Assembly: GCA_963669155.1 (NCBI GenBank) | Contig: OZ022576.1 | Span: forward strand, 607,338 to 671,337 | Reading direction: 5' to 3' | Source of the DNA: Arbacia lixula | Lineage: Eukaryota; Echinodermata; Echinoidea; Arbacioida; Arbaciidae | Length of the DNA: 64,000 bases | Shown: one piece after another, positions 35,806-50,100 of the stretch | How positions within the stretch are numbered: position 1 is the stretch's first letter | Layout: each line of letters starts with the position of its first letter | Position numbers and translations under genes: made by a program | The notes under the pieces: model-generated | The model's input: only the letters and a program-made list of their open reading frames with translations | The model's database searches: none | What the model was told of the DNA's origin: nothing

Positions 35806-38800
35806 TCACTGTATTTCTCCCTTTAACACTATAATTATTGGCATGAATATAATTGTATGTGTGTAGATTAAAGCGATTCATTATTAGTTAGAGATTTCCT
35901 GATACACACATAATACTCATCAAAATATTAATCACTCTCAATAAATATTTGACTGTTCATATTTGTATTTTATTAATGATTCACAAAATCATGCTTCAAA
36001 GGTTTATTACTACAAATATCCACATACATCAAATAAGGAGGGTGTTTGTTCATGATACAAGTTTCCAACATTGATTCATAGCACTAAAGCAGAGTTTAAG
36101 TGTTTCTTCCAACATACCGAATGAAATCAAATGTTCAAAAACATACAATACACTGAACAATACTGTGGAAACAGGCAGTTTTTACAGATTATACTCTGAA
36201 TCCTAAACAGTAGTTCTTTTAACTAAGAATATGACAGCATTGTTTATCCTAAGAGAAACTTAGCTCAGGAGTTTGAGATGAAGAGGGACACTGAACAAGC
36301 AGAGAGGGTCCATTCAGACAGGAATAGGGTGTGATTCACAAGATACAATCACATAGATCCAGTCGGACCACAAACATAAATCCAGGAAAGACCAACATCA
36401 ATAGCTCTCGGATGTTTATGCCATCCGACATCCACTTCATCTAAAATTTACCACACCTTCGCCTTGCGTACAGACGTGCAGAATGAATCCGGTTTAAATG
36501 GTGAAAACTTACAAATAATAATTCATAGGAACTGCAAAAAATGACTATTAGTAGATAACATTATGAAAACGGAGGCTTTTTCTCCTCTGTAAACAGTTTC
36601 ATCTTAATTGCAGGAGTTCAAACAAGGTTTACCACCAGCTGTGTTTATTTGCCTTTCACTACACAGAACAGAATATGAAACTTTTTAGCAGAATCTATGA
36701 AATTGTGCTCCTTCTTTGGCCTTTCATAGCATGGACAGTTTTTCTTTCTGAGTGAGTCTTTCAATGATTAGTAGAAACCGTGGACAATCACATCCTACAA
36801 CCTTCCACCCATTAGTTCTCAAATGAATAGTAAATAGGTTGACTTTACAACAAAATCTAGTTGGTAGCGATACTTTTACCTTTGAATTTAGAGTTTTACA
36901 TTACATGTATAACATTTATCTTATACAGTGTATATTTACAATTACCTTATAACCATGTTTCCATTTCACTTGTATCATTTGATGAACTACTGTACTTTGC
37001 AAAATAAAGTCATTGATGCTACTCCTCGCCTCTATTCACATTTTTCCTGGACTTGAAATAATATTCACCCCCCTCCACCGCCCTTCATCTCGTTTGGCCA
37101 TATGTAGCAATCACCTTTACCAGTGGAGGTTTAAGCAAGATGGACATTAGAAACTGAATCATGCACTTTTTCTATAACTTCATGCAGCATTCCACACAAA
37201 TTGATAATATAATGTGATGTTACATATTTCATACATTTTATGTCTGTATAAATTTTGTTTAATAACTGGACCAAAATCAAGAAAGGTTCAACAACATACC
37301 TTTGCTAAATATGTTACTCATTGCGAATAATTCGCTAGTGATAATCATTTGTCTCGCAATGTATGGTCCACGGAATTGAAAAATATCACAACCTTTCGTG
37401 CGCCGCTGCAACACTTTGTCAGGTGTGATACATAATTGTAATAAGTAGGGATTAATTAAATACCCTATGGTCAGTGTAGCGCACTAACCGAAATCTGCTC
37501 ATAAATGGTCCAATGGGCCGGCGAATCCTGGTACTTCACAAGCAATAGACTGCTGATGCGGCTCGCATTGTCAGGCGGTAACAAGTTACAAACAAAGACA
37601 AAGGACAAAGCCACAGGCCGGTAATTACGGGTGATCGACCAAAGGGCCATCCTGAAAGAAACTCTGATACAAAACTGCCTTACCTCTAATGTCAGTTTGT
37701 ATATTAGAAACCAATAAATGTCAAAATCTGTACTAATAAATCAATCACAGTTACCGTATGATTGTTAGGGACTTAAGTTGAAACACAAGTTTGTTTTCAC
37801 AATACCACCTCTAGCTTGAAATATCTTTTTTTCCAAATCAAATTTGCTGAGACCAGACTTCATATAATCATAAATATTGTAACGATGACATCACCCACTT
37901 ATACCCCAACCCACATCTGTGAAATCAATGCAAGCATGCAAGCAGTAAAGAAGACATTACATGACATAATCTGTTTAGTTTGAATGAGGTATAAGGATGA
38001 GCGAGACACAATGAAGACTACATACCAAGAAAGATACAAGTGATCGTCTAACAAACAAATATCTTTCTGCCATGTAAATGCAGGTACACGCTGTTGATTT
38101 TTAACCATATCGTGAAGAGCACAAAAGTATAAACCTTTCCCAGTTTCACAATGGCATATTAGTGCGTGTGTGTGTGTAATGCTCATGGATCCATATCTCT
38201 ACCTGATGTTCTGCCATGTTTTGGGCAAAACATGGCTTCAAACCTAATCAAATCAGATAGCATCATTACGTGTTGGCCCTAGCTGTAGTCTGTACTAGAC
38301 AACCTAGAAAAACTCATGTTATGCATAATGGAAAGGAGTTGTGCTAGTGAACCAGTGACCAGACAATACATTGCCACACTGCACAAACACTGGATCACAT
38401 TCATATGCCATATATATAATGTACTAATCTTCACCATTCCATTCCTCTTCTAATCAGTAATCATATAATAAAACTAAATAAGACAGGTCAGAATATAAGT
38501 TGAATATCTTATCATTAGCTTGGGTGGTTACACAGCCCATATGGAATATAGAAGTAATTACAACTAAAATCAAAAAGCAAAATATCGCACACTAGTTGGG
38601 TGTAATACTCAACAGGTTAGTAGAGATAAACAGCTGAGAAACAGGTGACTAATTTCAGTAGTGATAGAAAACTGAAAGACTATGAACATCCTTATTCAAC
38701 ACAGGCTTCCCATTGCCTACTTAATGATTTCTTAAAAATGCAGCGACTCATTCCCTAGATTCCCATAAGCATTTTACATGTACATGTACAAACTAAGAAA

Positions 38801-39153
38801 AGGCCCTATCTTATAAAGCATTGTGATTGATCGTAACTTGACTGCGATTGGTATCAATTGTAAGTCTATACATTTAAGATAGGGGATTATACTTGCAATC
38901 GATTCATATCAATCACAACTCTTTTTTAAGACAGAGGCCCAGAAGGACAACAAGTAGATTACACATTACCGGTAAATGTTCTTATCCAATGGGCAGAATG
39001 TGATAGTATAACAATAATCGCAATAACAAAAGACTCTATAGAAATACATGACAAAGGATCTGACACTTGCATAATTGAATAATCATGTATCAATACTACC
39101 AGTATGTGTATGATGCAGAAACATAGATGAGAACATGCATGTGGGTCATTGTA

Positions 39154-39882
39154 TTAACCCTATCTAGCCCGGGGGGGGGGGGGGCAAAAACAGCCCCCCC
39201 CCCCCTCGACATTTTTCGCAATAAATTTGTAACGCAAAAAGATGGCGCTGCGACGTTTCATGACTTTTGTCCTTCAAATCTCACGCAACTTTTAAGACCA
39301 AATTTGCGTCGCGGGGGTACGCGGTTCCGAAGTTACATAACATTTTGTATGTGCATGTCAGACCAAAAATTGCTCAAAAACGTGATTTCATGTAGAAATC
39401 CAATGCAAATTCTGTATCTAGCCAAAATTCATAAATGTATCATTATTTTTAGTTTTACTGATGAAAAACAATAAATTTCATGTTATTTATTACTGAAATA
39501 GTGTCGCCAATGATTTCCATCGAAAAAACAATGAAAAACATAAAGTAAAAAAACAAGGAAATACATAAGAAATTAAAAAAAAAACAATAAAATACATATA
39601 AGAAAAACTTTGATATTGCAATTTTTTTAAAGCGTAATTTGATAATTAATCTTAAGAAGAGTGTCTGGACTGAAATCGAGCAGTTTGGGGGCTATATTTA
39701 AAGATTTACAACCAAATTATGATTTTTAATCATTTAATTAGCATAATGAATTAAAAATAAATTTGAATAATTTTGGTGCAATTGACAATTGAATTGTGGA
39801 GATTACGTCATCGGTGACGTACGTGCCAATTTTCGTCGCGATCGCGGGATCAACGGTCGAGATCTTAGGGGGGGGATGTTTT

Positions 39883-39924
<42 letters not shown>

Positions 39925-39964
39925 GCTATGCGATTTCAAAATAGCCCGGGCTATATAGGGTTAA
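39154..39964. mobile_element. MITE with TTAA flanks and long poly-G/poly-C ends
   Basis: TTAA-CCCTATCTAGCCCGGG at the left is mirrored by CCCGGGCTATATAGGG-TTAA at the right. Just inside are a G14 run (39171-39184) plus a C run (39194-39205) on the left and a 38-base C run (39885-39922) on the right. TTAA duplication and CCCTA ends suggest a non-autonomous piggyBac-type element. No transposase frame. Confidence 0.75.
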
Positions 39965-41012
39965 AGGAATATGTCACAGGGCCAATAATGTGGAACATAT
40001 AACACACTGCAGACATTGATACACCGGAAGAAAGGTATTGAGGATTAACATTCAAGTATAATTCATCCCATGTTTGCACCATGGTTCTTGGAATAGTAAT
40101 GATTAATGTAGACATTGGGAAAACTAACACAAGAATTCAAACCATAAACTGTGAGAACAGATGTATCATGCCAAAATTAATTTCCTTACGACCTCAAGTC
40201 CTGAACTACATGTATGGATGTGGGGTTTGCAATCTTGGTCACTTCTAATCTACCGGTACTACTTTTGGACTTTTCATGAATTGCAGTAAAATTAACTGAA
40301 ATAATCTTCAAATAAATCAAGCAGCATTTTTGTGCACAGGTAGTACTCACACAAACACACACAACATATTTTCTAATATTAGCATCCTTTGAGTTTGAAT
40401 CATAAATATGCACTTCTTTATTGGTAATTTGTCTTTCCTATGTCATACATACATGAAGTAGATAAGTGCAGAAATGTTTCTCCTAAACGAGTGTACATAG
40501 ATAGACAGCTGCTTCCTCACCACCTGATCCAATTGCTGATATCACACCCTTCATTTCTGTCCATACAACTGAGAAAGAGAATTCCAAAAAATTAAAGAAC
40601 ATGTAGCAATCTCCACACAGTCCTTTTAAAGTTTGATGTTGATATGTTCCCGCCCATCTTTCCTCATGGTCTAGACAAAATGTAAATCACATTATGAACA
40701 CTACCACAGAATATTGCTCTTGAAAGTGTGTGGATATGCACTACAACAAACCTCTGAACAACTGCAAAAGTCACCTAAGGATTATAATGATTATATGCTT
40801 TGTAAATTTCACAACAATTTAAATGAACGGAAGCATCAAACATGATTTCTCATAAATAGACAGGAGGTTCAGACACTCAAAAATGTATAGCTCAATAATA
40901 AAAGGAAATACAGAGTGCAGGAACTTGTACACATGGGAAAAGAAATGGCAACATCACATTCAACATTGAAAGAGATGTTGACATATATGCATCAGAGTTG
41001 CTAGGCTACAGG

Positions 41013-41131
41013 TCAACTGTCCGAGTCTGTATCTTTGTGAGTGCTACGTAGCAGAGTATCCAGGTACTCCTGGTGGCTCTGGGCAAGAATTGACGCTAGG
41101 ATGGCATCCTCTGACTCCCACTCTGATATAC
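41013..41131 (-). CDS. OTUD5: OTUD5 exon 9 (UIM-like C-terminus)
   Basis: Encodes [20 protein letters not shown], the conserved C-terminal ubiquitin-interacting-type helix, then a short tail and TGA at 41013-41015. Confidence 0.93.
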
Positions 41132-44100
41132 CTGCATGTGAAAACAGGGCAATCAAGAATATGTCAAGGACATGGCTAGAATTCATCTGCAAGGAGACCG
41201 CTGAGAAATACCATTTTCTTTTCTTTTTTTAAAACCTGACATGTTACCAATATAGGATTACAGTAAAAAAAATGCATAGAATAATAAAATGAAATGGTAT
41301 TGAATAATGATGAATGAGGTTGAAATTTTACTAATCTCAACATAAATAGTAGTCATTACTTGAGTCTATGTAATATGTGCCACTTGCTACAGCTAGTCTT
41401 GAAGTCGCAGGCCCAGACCCTTGTTGAATGATCAGTGAGTCTGAACCAATGAGTCTGACCTACAGAGACTACTTGATACATTTGTACAGGCTTCCAGACA
41501 AGGGAGACATGACAGACACTTTCTGGACTAGTCTAAGCATACAGACACTTGTGTGCTTTGATTAATACAATTGAGTCTTTGCCTGCAGACTAGTGACAAA
41601 CAGTACCCTAGACTTGGACCCTAGATGGAGCCCTCCTTACCAAACTCCTCTGGTGGTATATCCTCCATCCTGATAGATGTCCCTCTGAGCATGGCACCAG
41701 GAGGGTTGTAGCCACTTGGCCCAGCCTGGGGGCTGGAGGTGTCCCTTGAACTTGCGCCTTGGGGGGAGGCTGGGTTCGAACTGTGGCCACTCGTGGTGGG
41801 GCGATCTGCACAGCAGCAGAGAAGTGAGTAGGACAATATGATTGATGTTAACATTGGGAAGAATGACGATGAGGGTGACAAAACAATATAAGCAACATTT
41901 GCAAATGCACACAGGCATCAATAACTCAATGGTTGCAATCACTTCGTGGTGAGGAAATTGCAGCCAAAGGAGGAGGGTGATACAAGAATCACAAACTATT
42001 TTTAAGATGCTACACTGATCAAAGGAAACAGATTCATAAGAACATTCAGTTCCTTCAATGCTTGTTACGTCCGCGGTGACACATTTGCTTTTCTCACCTA
42101 TGCTGGATAGGTTCTGCTGTTGCTGCTTGGCCCTCTCCCCGCTCCTGATCCTCAGCATGTTTGGAGAAAGCGGCCTCAGCCTGGCTGCCTCTAGCTGCTG
42201 CTGCTGCTGCTCTGGGCTGCCAGGCCTGGAACCCGCTCCCCCACCGCCAACTCCTCCGGCAACCCCACTGCTGCTACCACTACTGCCCCTGTTCCTGGGG
42301 GACAGCCGGCCGCTGGGGTGGTGGTGAGACGCCCCTAGGTGTGCCCCATAGCCCCCGCTGGAGGAGTGGTGAGAGCTGGAGTGCTTCCCGCTGGAGTGTT
42401 TCCCGCTGGAGTGCTTGCCACTGGAGTGCTTGCCACCAGAGTGCGTAGCAGCCTGGTGGTGTGACGATGGGTGGTGGCCAGAGGGATGGTGAGCAGACGG
42501 GTGGTGACTGGTCAGGTGGTGACCAGAGGGGTGGTGTGCTGATGGGTGATGGCTTGATGAATGGTGACCAGTAGGATGGTGACCAGTAGGGTGGTGTGTG
42601 CCTCCAGGGCTACAGGCAGACGCCTGGTTGGCCTCTCCCCACCAGCCGGGAGGGGAGTCTGGGGGGGCTGAGCTGCAGGTGGCTGTGGCTGGCAGCTGGG
42701 GAGGAGAAAACACCATTGTACCAGTAACATGCATAATGAATAATAATGTATGGATACCGGGTAGTCATTGAAAGTAAGCATATTGAGGGTGAACATTTGT
42801 CTCCCTAGCTACTGATACGATATAAGAAACAAAATATGATACTAAACCTATTTAAAACAAGCTCAAGATCCACACCCCTCCTCTCTCTCTCTCTCTCTCT
42901 CCTTTCCCCTTTGTTCAGTCTTTCTGGATCCTGTTTACCCTCCTTTTCTTCTTTGTCCCTCCCTCTCTTCCTTTCTTTGCCTTTGTCCTCCCTTTCCTTC
43001 CCTTCTTTCTGTATCCTGTTTCCAGTCCCTTTCCTCTCTCTCACTTTCTTTTTTTTCTCTCTCTTTCTTTGCCTTTCTTTATCTCCTTTATCTCTGTCTT
43101 TCTTTATCCTGTTTCCCCTCATTTTCTTCTTCTTTTTTCCCCTCCCTCTCTATTTGATTGTCCACTCCTTCATTTGTCTTTTTGCATCGTGTTTCCCTTT
43201 TCTCTCTCTTTCTTTCTCTGCCTTTCACTCGTTCTTCCTTCTCTGTCTTTCTGCATCCTGTTTCCCCTTCTTTTCCTCTCCCTCTCTGCATGCTGCTATC
43301 TTACAGGACACTTACTGGTTTCTTCTGGGCCCTCTTCTCATTGTCCTTGAGCCACTGCACGAAGGATTCCCTGGCGACTTGCTCTTCAATGGCTTCGTTG
43401 GTTGCTTCCCAGTCCGTAGCAATCAGCTTGTCCTGCAACATGGCCTGTTCAATGGCAGACTTCTCAGAGATGTGGATGGCCTCACGCATCAACGTTTTAT
43501 CCGCAAGCTACAAAAAAGATTAATATGAAACACTTAACTTAGGATTTTACACTAAAAAGACTGAAAGAACTTCAACTTCTGTGATAGAGCTAAATTCCTT
43601 TCTTCAAACATCATATACAGGAATGGTTTAACATTCCAAAGAAAACCCCAACTAAGGCATTCCATATTAGTTAAATGCACATGCATTTGCAGGAACTAGA
43701 AATCATCCCGATTCCATGTTTCATATTGACTGTTTTGTAAAAGCGAAGGACCTTATTTAGCTCCTTTATGTACGATATTGAACATGTACATGTAAATGTA
43801 ATGGCTATAACACTCAAGGCTCTGCCATAAGACATAGATACTCACCCCAGGAACAAATGAAGGCATTCCCAGACCAACCCCTACAGTGGCTTTGTGAGGG
43901 TCCACTACAGAGTTATAGTGGACATTGCGGTGGTAGCTGACACGGATTGGGTCGTTGTCTGTCTTGTTCAGTGTGTGGAAAGTGTTGATGGGCTCTGAGG
44001 GACACATGTACAAATGTAACCATTTCACTTCTTTCTGCCAAATATGTGTATCTAACATTTATGAACTACAGATATACAAGCACACATGTACTGCACAAAC

Positions 44101-47100
44101 AGATAAAGCCCTCATACAAATTATACACCAAATAACTTGAACATGTACACTATTGGAACATGCAGTAAAACATGTTTCTGCCTTCCCAGATACCATTTTC
44201 ACAATATTGTAACATACCGGTAAGCTTTGCATGAACTACACTCCAGCTCAAAGGAATTGGCATAGGGAAAGGGAAAGGGAAGAAGGGGAAGGAGCCGCAG
44301 TTTTAAACCGCTGTACATTTTGTCCAGTTCAGCATGAAACATGATGCTTTTTTAGGCTAAAGCTGAACTGGACAAAATATACCACAGTTTAAAACTGCGG
44401 CTCCATCCCTTTCTTCCCTTTCCCTATGCCAATTCCTTGGAGCTGTAGTGTACAACAAACTACATGTACATGTATACATTAACATGTATAAATTCTGATC
44501 CTTGACATTTGTACATGTACACTACCTATATAGGAAACAATTCTTATCAGCACTATTGACAAAATTTTAAGGTGTTTCAGGGAAATTTAGCACCTGCAAT
44601 ACAAACATTTATTTGAAATGTTCTCCTCCACAATACAGTGTAATGCAAAACATGGTTCAAAATGTTTCTATCATGACATCAGGCTTGACAAGAAGTCATG
44701 TTTTTTTTTCCCTGTTGTCATATTTCAATCCACTTCTTCAGGAAGAAGAAATTACTCACCTGTACTATACACATAAACTTCTATGTTGCGATTATACATT
44801 TCAGAAAGGGCTTGCATCTCCACATGGTTTCCATGACAACTGTCCATTCGTTTGCGGGCAATGTATGTAGCAAAGTCCTCTGTGATGAACTGAGAGAAAT
44901 AGTCTGCATTTTTTGTCTGTGAAAGAAATAAAAACATGTAGATGATCTGTGATAAAGATATAGACAGATTTTGGCCGCATGAAACAAACAAGTATTACCC
45001 TGTAGATGTAAATATATTGAACAACATGAAATGGTGTAATCAGCAAGAGACAATGTATGTCTTTTATATGTACAGTGTAAAACAGTGTTAAAAAGACTGA
45101 CATTAATGACTGCAATGTACATGGTTCAGTGTACATGTATTGCATCACAACTGATATAATAAATGGTATGTGTCAGTAATTCTGTGAACTAGTATGCGCA
45201 CCCCCCCCCCCCTTCTACCCTCAAAAATGTTCAAAAGACTATTATAGAATGGGTGTCAGAATCTCTGCAATCTGATTGGTTAATTACCCGTAATTGCCGT
45301 GTAATTTTTTTTTACTGGCAGCACGCGATATCAACACGATATCAACACGATATCGCGATACCGAGAATTAACATGATCGATACCAATATTGCTTACGCTA
45401 ATGGCGGCACCCACGAATCACGAGAACCTCCGATAAAGTGATATGAAGAATTGAAACAAATTTTGGACGATTCAGATGCTTTCAGTGAGTACAAATTTAA
45501 CTCGAAGAATCGAATACTAATTTTCTACATATAAACGCTTTGCAGAGCTGAAACACGTAAATTTGGAAGATATTTCGAACGGAGAAGAGGACAAACTCAT
45601 GACTGAATTCTACGCTGTCGCAGCCCTGTGTGAGACGTTGCTGCGGTGATTTGCCCACTAACGTGCATTGCGAATACGTTCATTTGTGCACTCAATGCCA
45701 CCCTGGACATTCGCAGTAAATCTGTCTTTTCTGATATGACTACGTCGTTTAAATGATTGTTATCAAATTAAAGCGTGATGAACTTGGTAGTTCTATACAT
45801 GCAGACTCTATTTCTCCACCTGACATGGTCTATGGAGAAAATCATCTCATATTTTAGCTGTGTTATTTGGACACTTCTCTATGTGAAAAGTCAATAATTT
45901 TTAGTCTTGGCAGATTTTGATGATTCCAATCATTGATGATCATTGATGATGAAGATGGATCTCTGCAATCTGATTGGTCAATAACCATGCATCCGGTAAT
46001 TACCGGATGCATGATTTTGTCATAACCATGCATCCGGTAATTACCGGACGCATGATTTTTCCATGCATCCGGTAAATGAGGTTGACAGAGATTTTTCCCT
46101 TTTTTATTAGATTTTGGGGCCCATTCTATAAAACAGATGATGCACAGGTTTATTTCATGGGTCAGTAGGATTGTGTACACGCGGTAGCTCTGAATTTTGC
46201 CCGAAACCCACTCGGCTTCGCCTCGTGGGTTCAGGCAATTCAGAGCTACCTTGTGTACACAATTCCTACTGACCTACTCAAACCTGTGCATCATTTGTAT
46301 ACTGTATAAGTGGTTTCTTTCGCGGGGGGCTTAATCGGGATGCGTCCGCAAATTTAACATCACGCGAAAAGGTTTTGAGCATTACCGCGAATTTATCCAC
46401 GCTAGAAATTGTGTTGAACTCCACGAGCAGAGTTGCGTATGCGGTGCTAAAAAAAGCACACAGGACGATACAGCGTGCGCGATGAGTGGAAGAATGTCCA
46501 GAATGTAGGTCAAATGAATACGGTCACAGTACTGTAATTCGCACATGATCAGATGGATTACTTAGACTAGCCTAGTTCTAGTTACTTTAGATTTTGCCGA
46601 CCGAGAATTTAGTATCGCGCGAAAATGTTGGGACCCCCACCGAGCGCGAAAATATCTGCACGCAAAAAAAAAACACTTTTACAGTACAATATTGCAAGCA
46701 ACTACTGTAAATGTTACAATCTAGACTCATTTACGATCATGATACTCCTAACTGGCTACAATGTTGCGGATTGGTAAGGTCTATGGTCAAAGTGAATTGT
46801 TGTTCACAATTAACTTCATGTACAGTATGCTTTTTATGACCGTAATAAAATACAATCGTTCAGGAATTGAAAGTGAAATTAAGTGAAATTGATGAAGTAT
46901 CATAAAACTTTTGGCAATACATGTGTGCATCCAGGATACTTTATGTAGAGCTATGAGCATATAAGGTACTCACCATGTAATCCATACAGTGCCCCCTCAC
47001 AATAGCATGCCAGTCTTGGTCTCCATATACTTGGTCGGCTACGTGCACACAAGACAGAAAGGTGCGGGACATTTATTTTTCAGTCATTGAAATTGCACAG

Positions 47101-50100
47101 TCAAAATGTAGTCAGATCAATGACTTTACTCTTCTTGTCTGGCTATTGCATACATTGTACTGTTTTTGTACGTGATGTGAACAGTTCAGAAAAATAGAAA
47201 ACTATCAACAGTACACACTTCAGAATTAAGACTAGGTACCATTACACTGTATGTAACAACCATGTACATGTACACATGTTATGGTTTCCATAATTATGTA
47301 CATGTCCATTGTACATCTTGTATGTGCATGGTCACCATGGTGCATGTTCAATGTACACTGTGCATGTACATGTATGTCAACAGAACTTGTTTTGCACACT
47401 GTCACCCCGGTGGGGACACTCCCCCGAAGAGGGTGACGCATATGACCGTTACCACAACTGCAAATAACCCCCTTTCACGGTAAATTTCAAGGACATTTTG
47501 TGAATTCTAACCCCATTTTTATGTCAAAACAAAATCATACTTTTTAATACCCCTATTATTAAGATTGTAAGGACACTTTCGCAAATTTACCCCTATTTTA
47601 CCCTATTTCAAGGACAAGACATTTATACCTTTTTTTTTATTAGTTAATATACGTTAGTACAGTGTGGGTGCTATGCACACGTTCTATTGATTTGCAATGT
47701 GGAGGACTTTTTTGGGGGCCATGAACCGGGGGTAAGAATGATAAAAGCAGGCATGGGGCGCGCTCTTCCGACTGGGCTACGAGAATTTTTCTTCGCGGTT
47801 AAGTTTTCTCTTTTCTCTTTTCATAACCCCTATTTATCAATTTCGAGGACATCTGTGTACCCCCAGTTATCAATTTTGAGGGCACCTGTGCCCCCCTATT
47901 TTCTATATTTCGAGGATTATTTTGTACGTGGTTGTCCGTGGACATTACTTGAAACTGACCCCTTTCTCCGTGATTTTGGTAACGATCATGCGGACCCTTA
48001 TTCACATTGAGTGATTGAGCCCGGACTGTCACAATTCTTTTCCCTTCTAATTTGTGCATTTGGAAGACGTAGCTCACAATGATATGGAAACAACTACTTA
48101 CCAACAGATCTAAACAGGCAAGCTCCATCTGGGACCATGATCTTTATTGTGAAACCTTTCTTCTCTTTCAGCGCTCTGGCAAAACGCTCTTCAATCTGAA
48201 GCACAAAACAATGCATAGCAACCAATCAACAAGATCCCCCATGACTATGAGAATTGAATACATGAATGAATACACTGTGGTTATGTTAAGACCCATTAAA
48301 CCTTATCAATACTGTGTCATTTGATATTTAACACGATAATCCCTGCAGCAGCTTGTACAAATGGCTAGACCAAGGTGGTTGGTGCAATGACGTCATTGGC
48401 CAATGGTCATCAAATATGACAGTGCAAGAGTTGCTAAATGTAAAATAGGGTGTGTGCAAGTGAAATTTATGCTCCTAGGATCACAGCTTTGTGGATCCAG
48501 CCAAAGGCAGCATCTTTCTGATAGCAGTAAGCACAGCCTTCTGGAGAACATGGTGTGTTCAGATGAAAAATTGGGTACAACAAAAAAGTAGACGTACCGG
48601 TATGTACTTTTCTGTACAAGACTAAACTCTCAACATAAGTCCTACATTAATCAGGAGTACATGTATGTGTCAGATGATCTAATTGGATTTAGAACACATC
48701 AGTCTGGGACAAAGACAAATTACATGATGGGTACATGGAAGCTCAGGGTGATTTATCCCCTGATATACAAAAAAAGAAGCTACTTTAACTATACAATGCA
48801 TACAGTAGGTACAGCATAATACAAATCAACATACATTTTTTTCAGATCAGGCAAACACACCCCCCACCCATCTAGAAACAAGCTTAGCGCTGCTTTTCCT
48901 TAGCCCCATACTATTTTTTGTTTCTGTTTACACTGGAGCTCTTAGTCCCGGATTTTATGGCTTGGCACCGCAATTGCGGGGTTAGCCTAGACCGAAAAAT
49001 CAGTCTCTACAGGACGTTGGATCCGCTGAGATTGCATCTGGCTCCTCTGAACGCCCTATTTAGAGACTGAACATTGCACCTGTACACTGTATGGCGATCG
49101 ATGCGAGGCGCCATTTTGAATATGAAAACGCTAATGATAATGCATATATGAATAACATTTTTTTCCCGCTCGTTTGCCGTGTGCTGTTTTTTTTTCGTCG
49201 AACCGATTGACGATTTAAATATTCATAGCCAACAACCCGTCGAACAATCTGATTGGTCAAATTTATGTCAGACTCGAGCAGATTGAAAATGTCTGCGATA
49301 AACGTGTGATCGGCAGAAAGTAAGTCTTTGATTTTCATCTTTCTATACATTTGGTGGAATCTTAGACCTAGAATTTATAAATATATAATATAGATCTAAT
49401 TTTGATATAAGTAAATTTGTTGCATCATAGCTTGAAAGATGTTACATTTTTAAACGAAGTCGCTACGCCTAGTTCCAAAATCCGTTTTCCCATAGACTTT
49501 GCACTAATTCCTCTAACTTTAGCGGAAACCTTGTATTTGCTTGTACACATAAGAACCTGGCCACTGTGCGTTCGGTGTGGATGTACATGTACCATCTCTA
49601 TTCGGGGGGTATGTCCAAAAATGTCATTTTGATTAAAGAATGCCCCCGAATGAGACGTTATTCCTGTCCAGGGTTAGCCCTGCTTTTTGTAGGGCCAAAT
49701 AATCCTGTACTATGGAGCTTTCCTCCTTTGGTAAAAAAAAACAAAGTAAACAGAAAGAAGTCCAAGCTTAGCCCCATACTATAGGCGGGGCTAAGGAAAT
49801 TTTTGCCAGTGTAAAAAGCATGTTGTTTGTGTTCTGTCCATTATCGGGACCCATTCTTTCCTGTCGCTTTTTTTTTTCAGTCTGTAAGTGACTCAAATAT
49901 CCTGAAAGAATACAACCCACACATAGTGTCACCAAAAGTTTCATTATTTTCATCATGCAAATGACAACATGCATAGTACTAATATGAATGTATAAACATG
50001 TATGTAAAGCCAAATGCCCTTGGATATTTTGGCTGCAAATGTGCAGCACTGGCCAGCACGTGTCAAGAAAATAGGTCTTTTGCTACAATCCTTCATCAAA

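Noticed and set aside
41637-42734. 365-codon - frame read as a single protein through OTUD5 exons 7 and 8
   Set aside because: It reads through intron 7 without splicing; the GT/AG junctions at 42098 and 41805 give the right phase into exon 9.
42836-43528. 230-codon + frame over OTUD5 intron 6 and exon 6
   Set aside because: Arises from the pyrimidine-rich tract and the antisense of an OTUD5 exon.
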